NCBI GenBank assembly: GCA_014529385.2
Contig: CM043952.1
Span: forward strand, 66,477,870-66,537,869
Length of the DNA: 60,000 nucleotides
Origin: Adiantum capillus-veneris
Taxonomy: Eukaryota > Streptophyta > Polypodiopsida > Polypodiales > Pteridaceae
Direction: 5' to 3'
The position numbers and the translations under genes are program-made. Below the pieces are notes generated by a model that saw only the letters and a program-made list of their open reading frames with translations, searched no databases and had not been told where the DNA came from. Position 1 is the stretch's first letter. The number at the start of each line of letters is the position of its first letter. Below, piece after piece: positions 34,201-47,333 of this stretch.

Positions 34201-37200
34201 GTAGCCCTTGAATGTAAACCCCCCAGGTACGAAATATCGTGGGTTTAAGGTATTTCAATGGAGTCTAGCATCTTGGATACATGGTGCAACTTGCTTCTCT
34301 TCATGTTTCAATGGAGCCTATCTTGGACAAATGGTGGAGCATTCTTCTCTCCATGTTTCAATGGATCCTAGCTTGGACAAGTGGTGGACCTTTGCTTCTC
34401 GCTATGTTTCAATAGAGTTAGCTTGGACAAGTGGTGGACCTTGGAACCAAACCCCCATGTAAAACCTATCATGGTCACTCCAAGTGGCGAGAAAGAATAT
34501 CCTTTAAGATATAGCCTTATAGGTTGGACAAGTGGTGAACCTTAACACTCAGATCTTCTTAATATAATGACATAGAGTGGAAAAGTGGTGAATCTTGAGA
34601 CCAAACTACTCATGCTACTAGCGCTATTAGGTTGGACAAATGGTGGACCTTGAACGTAAAGCCCCCATGTACGAAATATCATGGGTTTAAGGTATTTCAA
34701 TAGATCCTACCATCTTGGAAACATGGTGCAGCTTGCTTCTCTTCATGTTTCAATGGAGTCTATCTTGGACAAATGGTCGAGAACCCTTCTCTCCATGTTT
34801 CAATGGACCCTAGCTTGGACAAGTGGTTGACCGTTGCTTCTCTCTATGTTTCAATAGAGTTAGCTTGGACAAGTGGTGGACCTTGGAACCAAACCCCCAT
34901 GTAAAACCTATCATGGTCACTCCAAGTGGCGAGAAAGAATACTCTTTCAGATATAGCCTTATAGATTGGACAAGTGGTGGACCTTAACACACAGATCTTC
35001 TTAATATAATGACATTGAGTGGAAAAGTGGTGAATCTTGAGACCAAACCACTCATGCTACTAGCGATAATACCTTCAATCTGAACCCCCCATGTACGAAA
35101 TCTTGTGGGTTTAAGGTATTTCAATGGAGCCTATCATTTTGCATACATGGTGCAGCTTGGTTCTCTTCACGTTTCAATGGAGCCTATCTTGGAGAAATGG
35201 TAGAGAATCCTATTCTCCATGTTTCAATGTACCCTAGCTTGGACAAGTGGTGGACCTTTGCTTCTCGCTATGTGTCAATAGAGTGAAAAAGTGGTGAATC
35301 GTGAGACCAAACCACTCATGCTATTAGGGATAATAGCTTGGACATGTGGTTGACCTTGAATTTAAACCCCCCATGTACAAAATAACGTGGGTTTAAGGTA
35401 TTTCAATGGAGCCTAGCATCTTGGAGACATGGTGCAGGTTTCTTCTCTTCATGTTTCAATGGAGCCTATCTTGGATAAATAATGGAGCATCCTTCTCTCC
35501 ATGTTTCAATGGACCCTAGCTTGGACAAGTGGTGGACTTTTGCTTCATTCTATGTTTCAATAGATTTAGCTTGGACAAGTGGTGGACCTTGGAACCAAAC
35601 CCCCATGTAAAACCTATCATGGTCATTCCAAGTGGGGAGAAAGAATACCCTTGAAGATATAGCCTTATAGGTTGGACAAGTGGTGGACCTTAACAACCAG
35701 ATCTTCTTAATATAATAATATAGAGTGAAAAAGTGGTGAATCTTAAGACCAAACTACTCATGCTACTAGGGATAATAGGTTGTACAAGTGGTAGACCTTG
35801 AATGTAAACCCCCTATGTACGAAATATCGTGGTTTTCACGTCTTTCACTGGAGCCTATCATCTTGAATACATGGTGCAACTTGCTTCTTTTCATGTATCA
35901 ATGGAGCCTATCTTGGACAAATGGTGGAGTATCCTTCTCTCCATGTTTCAGTGGAGCCTAGGTTGGACAAGTGGTGGACCTTTGCTTCTCTCTATGTTTC
36001 AATAGAGTTAGCTTGGACACGTGGTGGACCTTCGAACCAAACTCCCATGTATAACCTATCATGGTCACTCCAAGTGGCGAGAAAGAATACCCTTTAAGAT
36101 ATAGCCTTATAGGTTAGACAAGTGATGGACCTTAACACCTAGATCTTCTTAATATAATGAGATAGAGTGGAAGAGTGGTGAATCTTTAGACCAAACCACT
36201 CATGCTACTAGCGATAATAGGTTGGACAAGTGGTGGACCTTGAATGTAAACGCCCCATGTACAAAATATCGTGGGTTTAAGGTATTTCAATGGAGCTTAG
36301 CATCTTGGACACATGGTGCAGCTTGCTTTTCTTCATGTTTCAATGCAACCTATCTTGGATAAATGGTGGAGCATCCTTCTCTCCATGTTTCAATGGAGCC
36401 TAGCTTTTACAAGTAGTGGACCTTTTCTTCTCTCTATGTTTCAATAGAGTAAGCTTGGACAAGTGGTGGACCTTGGAACCAAACCCCCATGTAAAACCTA
36501 TCATGGTCATTCCAAGTGGGAAAAAAGAATTCTCTTTAAGATATAGCGTTATAGGTTGGACAGGTGGTGGACCTTAACAACCAGATCTTCTTAATATAAT
36601 AACATAGAGTGGTAAAGTGGTGAATCTTGAGACCAAACCACTCATGCTATAAGTTGGACAAGTGGTGTACCTTAAATGTAAACCCCCCATGTACGAAATA
36701 TCGTGGGTTTAAGGTGTTTCAATGACATGGTGCAACTTGCTTCTCTTCATGTTTCTATGGAGCCGGCCTATCTTGGACAAATGGTTGAGCATCCTTTTCT
36801 CCATATTTCAATGGATCCTAGCTTGGACAAGTGGTGGAGCTTTGCTTCTCTCTATGTTTCAATAGAGTTAGCTTGGATACGTGGTGGACCTTGGAACCAA
36901 ACCCCCATGTAAAAGCTATCATGGTCATTCCAAGTGGTGAGAAAGAATACCCTTTAAGATATAGCCTTAACAACCAGATCTATCTTAATATAATGACATA
37001 GAGTGGAAAAGTGGTGAATCTTGAGACCAAACCACTCATGCTACTAGCAATAATAGGTTGGACAAGTGGTGGACCTTGAATGTAAACCCCCAATGTAGGA
37101 AATGGGTTTAAGGTAGTTCAATGGAGCCTATCATCTTGGATACATGATGCAGCTTGATTCTCTTCATGTTTCAATGGAGCCTATCTTGGACAAATGGTGG

Positions 37201-40200
37201 AAAATCCTTTTCTCCATATTTCAATGGAGCCTAGCTTGGACAAGTGGTGGACCTTTGCTTCTCTCTATGTTTCAATAGAGTTAGATTGGACACGTGGTGG
37301 ACCTTGGAATCAAACCCCCATGTAAAACCTATCATGGTAACTCCAAGTGGCGAGAAAGAATACCCTTTAAGATATAGCCTTATAGGTTAGACAAGTGGTG
37401 TACCTTAACACCTAGATCTTCTTATAATAATGAGATAGAGTGGAAGAATGGCAAATCTTGAGACCAAACCACTCATGCTACTAGCGATAATAGGTTGGAC
37501 AAGTGGTGGGCCTTGAATGTAAACCCCCCATGTACAAAATATCGTGGGTTTAAGGTATTTCAATGGAGCTTAGCATCTTGGTGCAGCTTGCTTCTCTTCA
37601 TGTTTCCATGGAGCCTATCTTGGATAAATGCTCGAGCATCCTCTTCTCCATGTTTCAATGGAGCTTAGCTTGTACAAGTGGTGGACCTTTTCTTCTCTCT
37701 ATATTTCAATAGAGTTATCTTGGACAAGTGGTGGACCTTGGAACCAAACCCCCATGTAAAAGCTATCATGATCATTCCAAGTGTTGAGAAAGAATACCCT
37801 TTAAGATATAGCCTTATAGGTTGGACAAGTGGTGGACCTTAACACCCAGATCTTCTTAATATAATGACATAGATTGGAAAAGTGGTGAATCTTGAGACCA
37901 AACCACTCATGCTACTAGCAATAATAGGTTGGACAAGTGGTGGACCTTGAATGTAAACCCCCAATGTACGAAATATTGTGGGTTTAAAGTATTTCAATGA
38001 AGCCTATCATCTTGGATACATGGTGCAACTTGCTTCTCTTCATGTTTCAATGGAACCTATCTTGGACAAATGGTGGAGCATCCTTCTCTTTATGTTTCAT
38101 TGGAGGCTAGGTTTGACAAGTGGTGGACCTTTGCTTCTCTCTATGTTTCAATAGAGTTAGCTTGGAAACGTGGTGGACCTTCGAACGAAACCCTCATCTA
38201 TAACCTATCATGGTCACTCCAATTGGCGATACAGAATATCCTTTAAGATATAGCCTTATAGGTTAGACAAGAGGTGGACCTGAACACCTAGATCTTCTTA
38301 ATATAATGAGATAGAGTGGAAGAGTGGTGAATCTTGAGACCAAACCACTCATGCTACTAGCGATAATAGGTTGGACAAGTGGTGGACCTTGAATGTAAAC
38401 CCCCCATGTAGAAAATATCGTGGGTTTAAGGTATTTCGATGGAGCTTAGCATCTTGGACACATGGTGCAGCTTGCTTCTCTTCATGTTTCAATGGAACCT
38501 ATCTTGAATAAATGGTGGAGCATCCTTCTCTCCATGTTTCAATCGAACCTATCTTGGACAAGTGGTGGACCTTTGCTTCTCTCTATGGTTCAAAAGAGTT
38601 AGCTTGGACAAGTGGTGGACCTTGCAACCAAACCCCCATGTAAAACCTATCATGGTCATTCCAAGTGGTGCGAAGGAATACCCTTTAAGATATAGCCTTA
38701 TAGGTTGGACAAGTGGTGGACCTTAACACCGAGATCTTCTTAATATAATGACATAGAGTGGAAAAGTGGAGAATCTTGAGACCAAACCACTCATGCTACT
38801 AGTGATAATAGGTTGGACAAGTGGTGGACCTTGAATGTAAACCCCCCATGTTGGAAATATCATGGGTTTAAGGTATTTCAATGGATCCTAGCATCTTGGG
38901 GACATGGTGCATCTTGCTTCTCTTAATGTTTCAATCGAACCTGGCTTGGACAAATGGTGTAGTATCCTTCTCTTTATGTTTCAATGGACCCTCGCTTGGA
39001 CAAGTGGTGGACCTTTGCTTCTCTCTATGTTTCAATAGAGTTAGCTTGGACAAGTGGTGGACCTTGGAACCAAACCCTTATGTAAAAACTATCATTTGCA
39101 TTCCAAGTGGTGGGAAATAATACCATTTAAGATATAGCCTTATAGGATGGACAAGTGGTTGACCTTAACAACACGATCTTCTTAGTATAATGACATAGAG
39201 TGGAAAAGTGGTGAATCTTGAGACCAAACCACTCATTCTAATAGGGATAATAGCTTGGACAAGTGGTTGACCTTGAATTTAAGCCCCACATGTACAAAAT
39301 ATCGTGGGTTTAAGGTATTTCAATGGATCCTAGCATCTTGGAGACATGGTGCAACTTGCTTCTCTTCATGTTTCAATGAAGCCTATCTTCGATAAATGGT
39401 GGATCATTCTTCTCTCCATATTTCAATGGAGCCTAGCTTGGACAAGTGGTGGACCTTTGCTTCTCTCTATGTTTCAATAGAGTTAGCTTGGACAAGTGGT
39501 GGACATTGGAACCAACTCCCCATGTAAAACATATCATGGTCATTCCAAGTGGTGAGTAAGAATACCCTTTAAGGTATAGCCTTATAGATTGGACAAGTGG
39601 TCAACCTTAAAACCCTGATCTTCTTAATATAATAACATAGAGTGGAAAAGTGGTGAATCTTGAGACCAAGCCGCTTATGCTACTAAGGATAATAGGTTGG
39701 ACAAATGGAGGAGTATCCTTCCCTTCATGTTTCAATGGACCCTAGCTTGGACAAGTGGTGGACCTTTGCATCTCGCTATGTGTCAATAGAGTTAGCCTGG
39801 ACAAGTGGTGGACCTTGGCACCAAACCACCATGTATAACCTATCATGGTCACTCTAAGTGGCGATAAAGAATACCCTTTAAGATATATCCTTCTAGGTTG
39901 GACAAGTGGTGGACCTTAACACCCAGATCTTCTTAATATAATGACATAGAGTGGAAAAGTGGTGAATCTTGAGACCAAACCACTTATGCTACTAGCGATA
40001 ATAGGTTGGACAAGTGGTGGACCTAGAATGTAAACTTCCCACGTACGAAATATCATGGCTTTAAGATATTTCAATGGAGCTTATCATCTTGGATACATGG
40101 TGCAGCTTGCTTCTCTTCATGTTTCAATGGAGCCTATCTTGGACAAATGGTGGAGCATCCTTCCCTCCATGTTTCAATGGACCCTAGCTTGGACAAGTGG

Positions 40201-41760
40201 TGGACCTTTGCTTCTCGTTATGTGTCAATAGAGTTAGCTTGGACAAGTGGTGGACCTTGGAACCAAAATTCCATGTATAACCTATCATGGTCACTCTAAG
40301 CGGCGAGAAAGAATACCCTTTAAGATATATCTTTATAGGTTGGACAAGTGGTGGACCTTAACACCCAGATCTTCTTAATATAATGACATAGAGTGGAAAA
40401 GTGGTGAATCTTGAGACCAAACCACTCATGCTACTAGCGATAATAGGTTGGACAAGTGGTGGACCTTGAATATAAACCCGCCACGTACGAAATATCATGG
40501 CTTTAAGATATTTCAATGGAGCCTATCATCTTGGATACATGGTGCAACTTGCTTCTCTTCATGTTTCAATGGAGCCTATCTTGGACAAATGGTGGAGCAT
40601 CCTTCCCTCCATGTTTCAATGGACCCTAGCTTGGACAAGTGGTGGACCTTTGCTTCTCGCTATGTGGCAATAGACTTAGCTTGGACAAATGGTGGACCTT
40701 GGAACCAAACCCCCATGTATAACCTATCATGGTCACTCCAAGTGGCGAGAAAGAATACCCTTTAAGATATAGCCTTATAGGTTGGACAAGTGGTGGACCT
40801 TAACACACATATCTTTTTAATATAATGACATAGAGTGGAAAAGTGGTGAATCTTGCGACCAAACCACTCATGCTATTAGTGATAATAGATTGGACAAGCG
40901 GTGGACCTTGAATATAAACCCATTATATACAAAATATCATTGGTTTAAGGTATTTCAATGGAGCTTAGCATCTTGGGGACATGGTGCAGCTTGCTTCTCT
41001 TCATGTTTCAATCGAACCTGGCTTGGACAAATGGTGGAGTATCCTTCTCTCCATGTTTCAATGCACCCTAGCTTGGACAAGTGGTGGACCTTTGCTGCTC
41101 TCTATGTTTCAATAGAGTTAGCTTGGACATGTGGTGGACCTTGGAACCAAACCCCTATGTAAAACCTATCACGTGCATTCCAAGTGGTGGGAAATAATAC
41201 CATTTAAGATATAGCCTTATAGGTTGGACAAGTAGTGAACCTTAACACCTAGATCTTCTTAATATAATGACATAGAGTGGAAAAGTGGTGAATCTTGAGA
41301 CCAAACCACTTATGCTACTAGGAATAATAGGTTGGACAAGTGGTGGACCTTGAATTTAAACCTCACATATACAAAATATCACGGGTTTAAGGTATTTCAA
41401 TGGAGCCTAGCTTCTTGTAGACATGGTGCAACTTGCTTCTCTTCATGTTTCAATGGAGCCTATTTTGGACAAATGGTGGAGCATCCTTCTTTCCATGTTT
41501 CACTGGACCCTAGATTGGACAAGTGGTGGACCTTTTCTTCTCTCTATGTTTCAATAGAGTTAGCGTATATTAGACAATTAGCAGACCTCGAATCTCTCCA
41601 TGTTGTTTAGAGTTGAGCTTGGACAAGTGGTGGACCTTGCTTCTCTCTTCCGTTAGTTTACTAGCTTAAAAGATTACTATGTATACTTGCTTAGATCTAT
41701 CTTGAACAAGTGGTGGACCTTGTATTCACACAAACTTAATCCATTACAAAAAAGTATATG
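25204..41760 (+). repeat. Higher-order tandem array, about 37 units of about 440 bp
   Basis: Units begin GGTTGGACAAGTGGTGGACC, for example at 25204, 25646, 26086, 26528, 26919, 27361 and 33746. The usual period is 440-442 bp, with shorter units (about 380-430) where internal blocks are missing. Each unit holds seven variants of TTGGACAAGTGGTGGACCTT about 48-100 bp apart, alternating with CAATGGAGCCTA and CTTCTCTCTATGTTT blocks, so the unit itself grew from a ~50-bp repeat. Between motifs, CATGTACGAAATATCGTGGG and GATATAGCCTTATAGG are well conserved. Open frames of 80-90 codons recur in many units but start at TTG and show no domain. Function unknown. Confidence 0.93.
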
Positions 41761-41795
41761 TTAAAATAACATTTGTTTTTTTTTTTTGTTTCAGG

Positions 41796-44700
41796 AAAGA
41801 TGGCTTCAAAAAAACAGGTTGCAAGGGTTGCTGTCTCAATTGACTATACTTGCAATGATCTTAGGAAATGGTATTTGGACATACATGGTATAGAGGGTGC
41901 ACAATTTCATAAGGTGCATCTCTTTATTGCCAAAAAGGAGAATGACAACTTTTTTGAAGATGTTGGACAAGTTGTGGAAGCATCTGTCTCTGTAGTTGAT
42001 AGTCATCCGGAGGTGGAATGCATTGACATTCTAGTTCCAATAAATCTAGAATTTCAACTATCTCCAGGAGCATATGCATTGGAGCGCATGCTTAGAAACA
42101 AAGAAGAGACAATGTTTTCTCGAGGATGAAAGTTTGCAGAATTAAATCCAAATATCACAGCAGATCAACTTCAAAGCTCCATCATTGCCACACTACAACG
42201 AAAAAAGGTGAAAGCTTCACGACCACCATTCACAAAGAAGCAAGCAAAAGTGCAGAAAGTAGCAGCTAAGTGAACTAGTTCCATTTTGGATGTAGACAAG
42301 GCATCTTTGGCATACTCATCAACAGAGGGTTCAATGTCAAAGATGAGAATTGTGGATCCAAATGTTTTAGAAGCTAAGGCCATGAAAGGACAAGAAAAAG
42401 ATACAGGTGGAATGAATAAGTACATAAACTATTTTCCTTTCCATTATAGGGAATTTGATATCCCTATTCAAATTTTTGGCTTGCTCCTGATCACTATAAT
42501 GCATGTTATTATGGATAAAAAAAATGCTAAAAGTGTGTTATTTGATTTTCACGGAGTACGACCAAGCCTGCAGCATGTGCATATTTGATGCCTGTTCGAA
42601 ATGCAAAGTCAAGAAGGGGACTCTTTGGCGTAGAAGAGGTAGAAGAGCAAAAAATTAAAGATTATCATTATTGGATTCTTGATGGGTAGCATTCAATCTA
42701 TGCTGCAAAATTTTTGCTTCACAATGAACAAAACAACAAAGAGATATTTGAAAGACTGATTAGCGTGTATAAATTTAGAAAGGCTCGTATTGTTGTGAAT
42801 GCTCCTTCATTTGTTGCAACTGCTATATCTGCCATTGCAAATGAGGAGGCTCAAGCATTGTCTGTCAAGCAACCTTACAGCCAAATATTGAGACATTTAC
42901 GGAGTCAATGGGTCTTCTCAGGATGACCACCAAAGGCAGCAAGTGGAATTGCAGAGGGACATGCATATCGTTCCGAATGGGATGTAAGTTATTTTCTTTG
43001 TCTTTTTGATAGTGTTTAATTAACAAATCTTGCTCAATAGTTTAATTATTTCTCTATTTCTTTTTAGGCTTTTCTTCGATTGGAAAGAATGAGTGCAACA
43101 GCAAGTTTGATTACTAAACAGGCACACATGGTCACGTACTCTGATTCAATTTATGATTGCTGGATAGAAATCATTGAAAGGCTGGAAGAGGAGAATAAGA
43201 AACCCCCAAAAACTGTATTTAGATATCTTTGTGGCCTTGAGGAATCAGAGGTAAAGACTATTCAAGAAGAGATTACAGATGAGAAGATTTTACTGTCAAA
43301 GAGTGCAAAGGATGGTGATGCAACTGACATGTATGATCGAATCAAGCAGTTGAAGCAAGACAAATTGATTCAAGATGCACTTCTTGAAGGCTTCAACAAT
43401 TTGAATGAGTCTTCACCATGTAAAGACTGGGAGGAGGTGGGTCAAAATGTATAACATCAATGATGTTGTTTATAAAACACTTTTAATGCTATGCGAGGAA
43501 TGACTCAGATCTAGTTTGAAGCGTGGAAAAAGAAAATGCCTTTTCAGATGGAGCAATAAAATACATGCAATGGGAAATTCACTTCAAAAGGAGAAAAATT
43601 GAGCCTAGAGATTTGCCATGGTCAATCTATGTGGTGTGAGCCTACAAATGGAAGGCAATCTCTACTTGATGCGCCACTTTAATAATAAAGTGCCTATTGG
43701 CTTATGTGTTTTAGATATGACAAAAACGTTGGAGGCAATTTGAAGTGGAGTGAGGAGAGATTTAACAATGCTTTGGATGGAATCTTGGCTATTACTGGAG
43801 GGTCAACAGATCTTGGATTTGTCTTTCTTGCATTTGTGGATTTCACTAACTTCACAAAATTGCAATGTGCCTTTCAGGCCATGGGAGATAATCTGAGCTA
43901 CCATTGTTGTGGTGCATTGCATCACTTTCCATCAGCTCCTTGCAAAGGAGCAATTCAATTCCTAGCAGTTATTGCCTCCTTGGGACAAGGCAATGCATTT
44001 GAAGACCTGAGAAGAAGATAAGAGGAACATCCCATGCCAATTGATTGTTCTCTTCTTCAAGTAGCAGATAAAGATATGTCAGATTTGCAATATTTGGAGG
44101 CCAAAAAAAGAGCTTTGGTCAAGCACTACATTCATACATATTGTTTTGAAGACCGCAAGCTTGTTGATGTTTTTGGTGATGGCTCCTTGGTTGCACAAGA
44201 AGGAATACAATAGAAAAAAGAAGTTATATGCTTAGTTGACAGTGTGGAGGAGGCAAACAACGTTGAGACCATGCTGCTAGACTTTGTTAAGTCTCATGGG
44301 ATATAGAAAAATGGGTTGGACTTCAACAATCCACTTTGCAATCAGACGACACTGTGCCTATTACAGAGGAGTGCTCTCCACGAAGAGAAGAAGAAGAAGA
44401 ACAACAACATCCTTTGTCAATGGAGGACTTTTTGGAAATGGAGACACGTATGTTTTGAGTTTCTTGTGCATGTTAGTGTTTCTTGTTACTGATTTGATAC
44501 TCTTAATGTTAGATTTTGCTTTATATAGTATTGATTGAGTTTGTATTTTTTATCTCAAGCATTCAAGGTTTGAATGTAAATAGTAAATTACTTGAGTTTT
44601 TGAATGGTGGATCTTTAGACTAAAACTATAACATTTAATACTCACAAAGACTTAATTACTTAAGAGCTTGAACTCAATAAGTTTTGGACCTTTTATCAAT

Positions 44701-47333
44701 ACCCCCTTGATATGATACATTAGATCGTAGCATGGTTAAATGGTGATGCTTCATAAATTGAACCTAGCTTAGACAGGTGCTGGAGCCTAAATTTAAACTA
44801 ACCTTGCTAGAAGGGAGCTTATGTTTGGACTTTGAGACTAGCATAAGTAATCAATTAGAGCATAGATTAGACATGTGGTGGTGGCCTTAGAGACCAAAAT
44901 CTTAATGAGCTTGGAAAGGTGTTTAAGTACTGCATTTACTTAGTTTTAGTACTCACTAAAGGCATAGCTTGACAAAAGGTGGACCTTACATGGATCCTAA
45001 TTTCAAGAGGTGTGGTAGACCTTGAAACCAAGCTCATATAGCTTGTTTAGTGCTCCAATGGAACCCACCTTAGACAAGTGAAGTACCTTGAAACCAAACC
45101 CCCATAATACAACATATTAAATAGGTTGGAAAATTGGTGGGATATGAAACCATCCATGATAGAGCATAGTATAGGTGAAAACGTAGTGGTCCTTATATCA
45201 ATTACCCATGCATAGCTTGGACAAGTGGTGGACCTTGATTCTCTCTATGTTTCAATGGATCCTATCTTGGACTAGAGATATATCTTACTTATTCCATGCT
45301 TCAATGGATTGTAGCTTGGATAAGGAGTGGAACTTCAAACAAAACTCCACAGCATAGCATATATTAACAATTCATGGGTTTTATAGAGATTTTCTTGCCT
45401 ATTTTGGAGAGTTGGTACACCTTTATTCTCCATTCTTCAATGGATCTGAGGTTGGACAAGCGGAGCTGGAGAAGTGGTCAACCTTAAAATGAAACCTCCC
45501 ATGCTACAACCCATCATAGATCGTATATGTAGTGGACCTTGAAACTCTTTTATGTCCCTAGCTTAGAGAAGCATTGCACCTTGATTATCTCCATACATGA
45601 AGGCAAGGTTGGACAAGTGGTGGACCTTCAAACCAGAATCTCTATGCAATAATAGGCAAGTGGTGGAGCTTGTTTTCTCCATGTTCCAATGGAGCCTAGC
45701 TTAGACAAACAATGGAGCTTGCTTCTCTCCATGTTTCAATGGATCCTAGCTTAGAAAAGTGGTGGAGCTTTGCTTCTCTCCATGTTCCAATGGACCATAG
45801 CTTAGACAAGTGGTAGACCTTGAAAAACACCCCCCGTATACAACATATTATGGGGTTTTCATGTTTCAATGGCACCTAGCTTGGACAAATGGTAGAGCTT
45901 GCTTCTCTTCATGTTTCAATGGATCCAATCTTAGCCAAGTGGTGGACCTTGAAACAAGAACCCCCCCCCCATGTACAACGTATCATGGGTTTTGAAAGCA
46001 CTGGGAGAAAATAATAGATTTGATAAGTGGTGGACCTTTCTTCTCTCCATGCTTCAATGGAGCCGAGGTTGGACACATGTTGGAGAGAAGATGGTTGCCC
46101 ATGAAATAAGACCATGCATGTTATAATCAATCATATGTTGTACACATGGTGGACCTTGAAATTGTTTTATATGCCTAACTTGGACAAGTGGAGGACCCTT
46201 GATTACCTCTAGATATCAACAACAAGCCAAGTTTGGACAAGTGTAGTACCACCAAACCGGAATCTCTATGCTACAATAGAGTATAGGTAGGACACGTGGT
46301 GAACCTTGATATCAAACGATCCATGCTACTAGAGATGATAGGTTTCACATGTGGTGGAACCTTGTATCAATGTTATATGTGTAGTTTTTGACTAGTGATA
46401 GACCTTGAAACTAATCCCTCTAGGCTACAAGAAAAAAGAGATGGATGAGGAGGCTAGAATACTTTTGTTGCATCAACGCGTCCCATGTTACCACATATAC
46501 TATAGGGTTCTTGGATAAGTGTTGGATCTTGTCTCAATGCTCCATGTCTAGCTTGGACAAGTGGTGGACCTTGGTTCTCTCTATGCTTCAAATGGGCAAT
46601 AGATTGGAGACACAGTGGCCTTTTTTTTTCAATGATTTTATTTTTTGGAAACCTTGGAGGCACCATGTAAGAGGCACTCTAAGTCTTCCATACAATGGAC
46701 CTATTGGACTATAAAATAATGATATCTTTCTTTGATATTGTCATTATTTTATGCATAATATTTTCTTCTTTTTGCAGACACAAAGGAGTTAAGTGATATA
46801 AAAACTAGATGTATTTCACACTATGATTGGCATGAAGATCCTTTTGGGACACCAACTTTTCCTATTCCCAAAGATGTAATTTTCCATATTAACAGGGTGG
46901 ATTTTGAAGTGCGAATTTCATGTATTCAAGGAGCTGGTTATGGGCTATTTGTGCATACTACCTTGGAAAGTGGTGTGACTATTATAAACTATGGAGGGCA
47001 TAAGTATAGATTTCAAGACTGAAAAAAGATATGAAAAATACTTCCAAGAGCTTATAAATATTCTCATCTAGAGGATCCAACATAGAAGAAGAGGAAGATC
47101 AATCATACATTATTGGTTGTATAGAAGAAGGAAACGTGTCGGGCTATATAAATAGTTCTCATAGTACAAATGTCTATCCCAACGTACGCTATACATTTGA
47201 TCCAAATTTTCCACCTTGGCATAAATGCGCCTCTTCACACATCAAGTCAGAAGAATATGGCCATGTATGCATTGAGACTATTTGTCAAGTTGAAGCACGA
47301 GAAGAGTTGTTTGCTGAATATGACTTTACTTGA
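41796..47333 (+). pseudogene. Decayed multi-exon gene: ParB-like, DNA methyltransferase-like, SET domain
   Basis: The first visible exon follows an acceptor (TTTGTTTCAG, 41795) with GKMASKKQVARVAV. In-frame blocks run through LSPGAYALERML and FDIPIQIFGLL to PVRNAKSRRGLFGVEE and YHYWILDG-stop-HSIYAAKF. The TAG at 42687 stands where a ParB-like motif would have Gln. A phase-0 intron (42984-43067) leads to AFLRLERMSATASLI. Then come NLKWSEERFNNALDGI, VFLAFVDFTNF and KLVDVFGDGS, resembling the D-x-F-x-G-x-G end of bacterial-type N4/N6 DNA methyltransferases. Donor GTATGT (44448) and acceptor TTTGCAG (46777) keep phase into a SET domain: VRISCIQGAGYGLF, then NSSHSTNV and REELFAEYDF to the stop at 47333. 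Many stops and frameshifts make it a pseudogene. SET is firm; the methyltransferase and ParB calls are tentative. Confidence 0.6.
44448..46777 (+). repeat. 2.3-kb intron filled with degenerate satellite motifs
   Basis: Between donor GTATGT and acceptor TTTTTGCAG, the phase-preserving intron carries many variants of TTGGACAAGTGGTGGACCTT (for example near 45219, 45608, 46552) plus CTCCATGTTTCAATGGA blocks, in the same orientation as the main array. Spacing is irregular and no 440-bp unit remains. A C run of 11 (45960-45970) occurs here. No gene. Confidence 0.7.

Noticed and set aside
25204-41760. Dozens of 60-105-codon open frames rich in Trp
   Set aside because: They begin at TTG or another non-ATG codon in many units, recur only because the satellite recurs, and match no domain. 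Kept only as a low-scored finding.
25204-41760. CRISPR-like array
   Set aside because: Repeats and spacers are both repeated in every unit, the host is a plant, and no cas genes occur.
41796-47333. RNA editing (U to C) as a rescue for the in-frame TGA, TAG and TAA stops
   Set aside because: Such editing in early land plants is organellar. This locus is nuclear by its introns and transposons, and frameshifts are also present.
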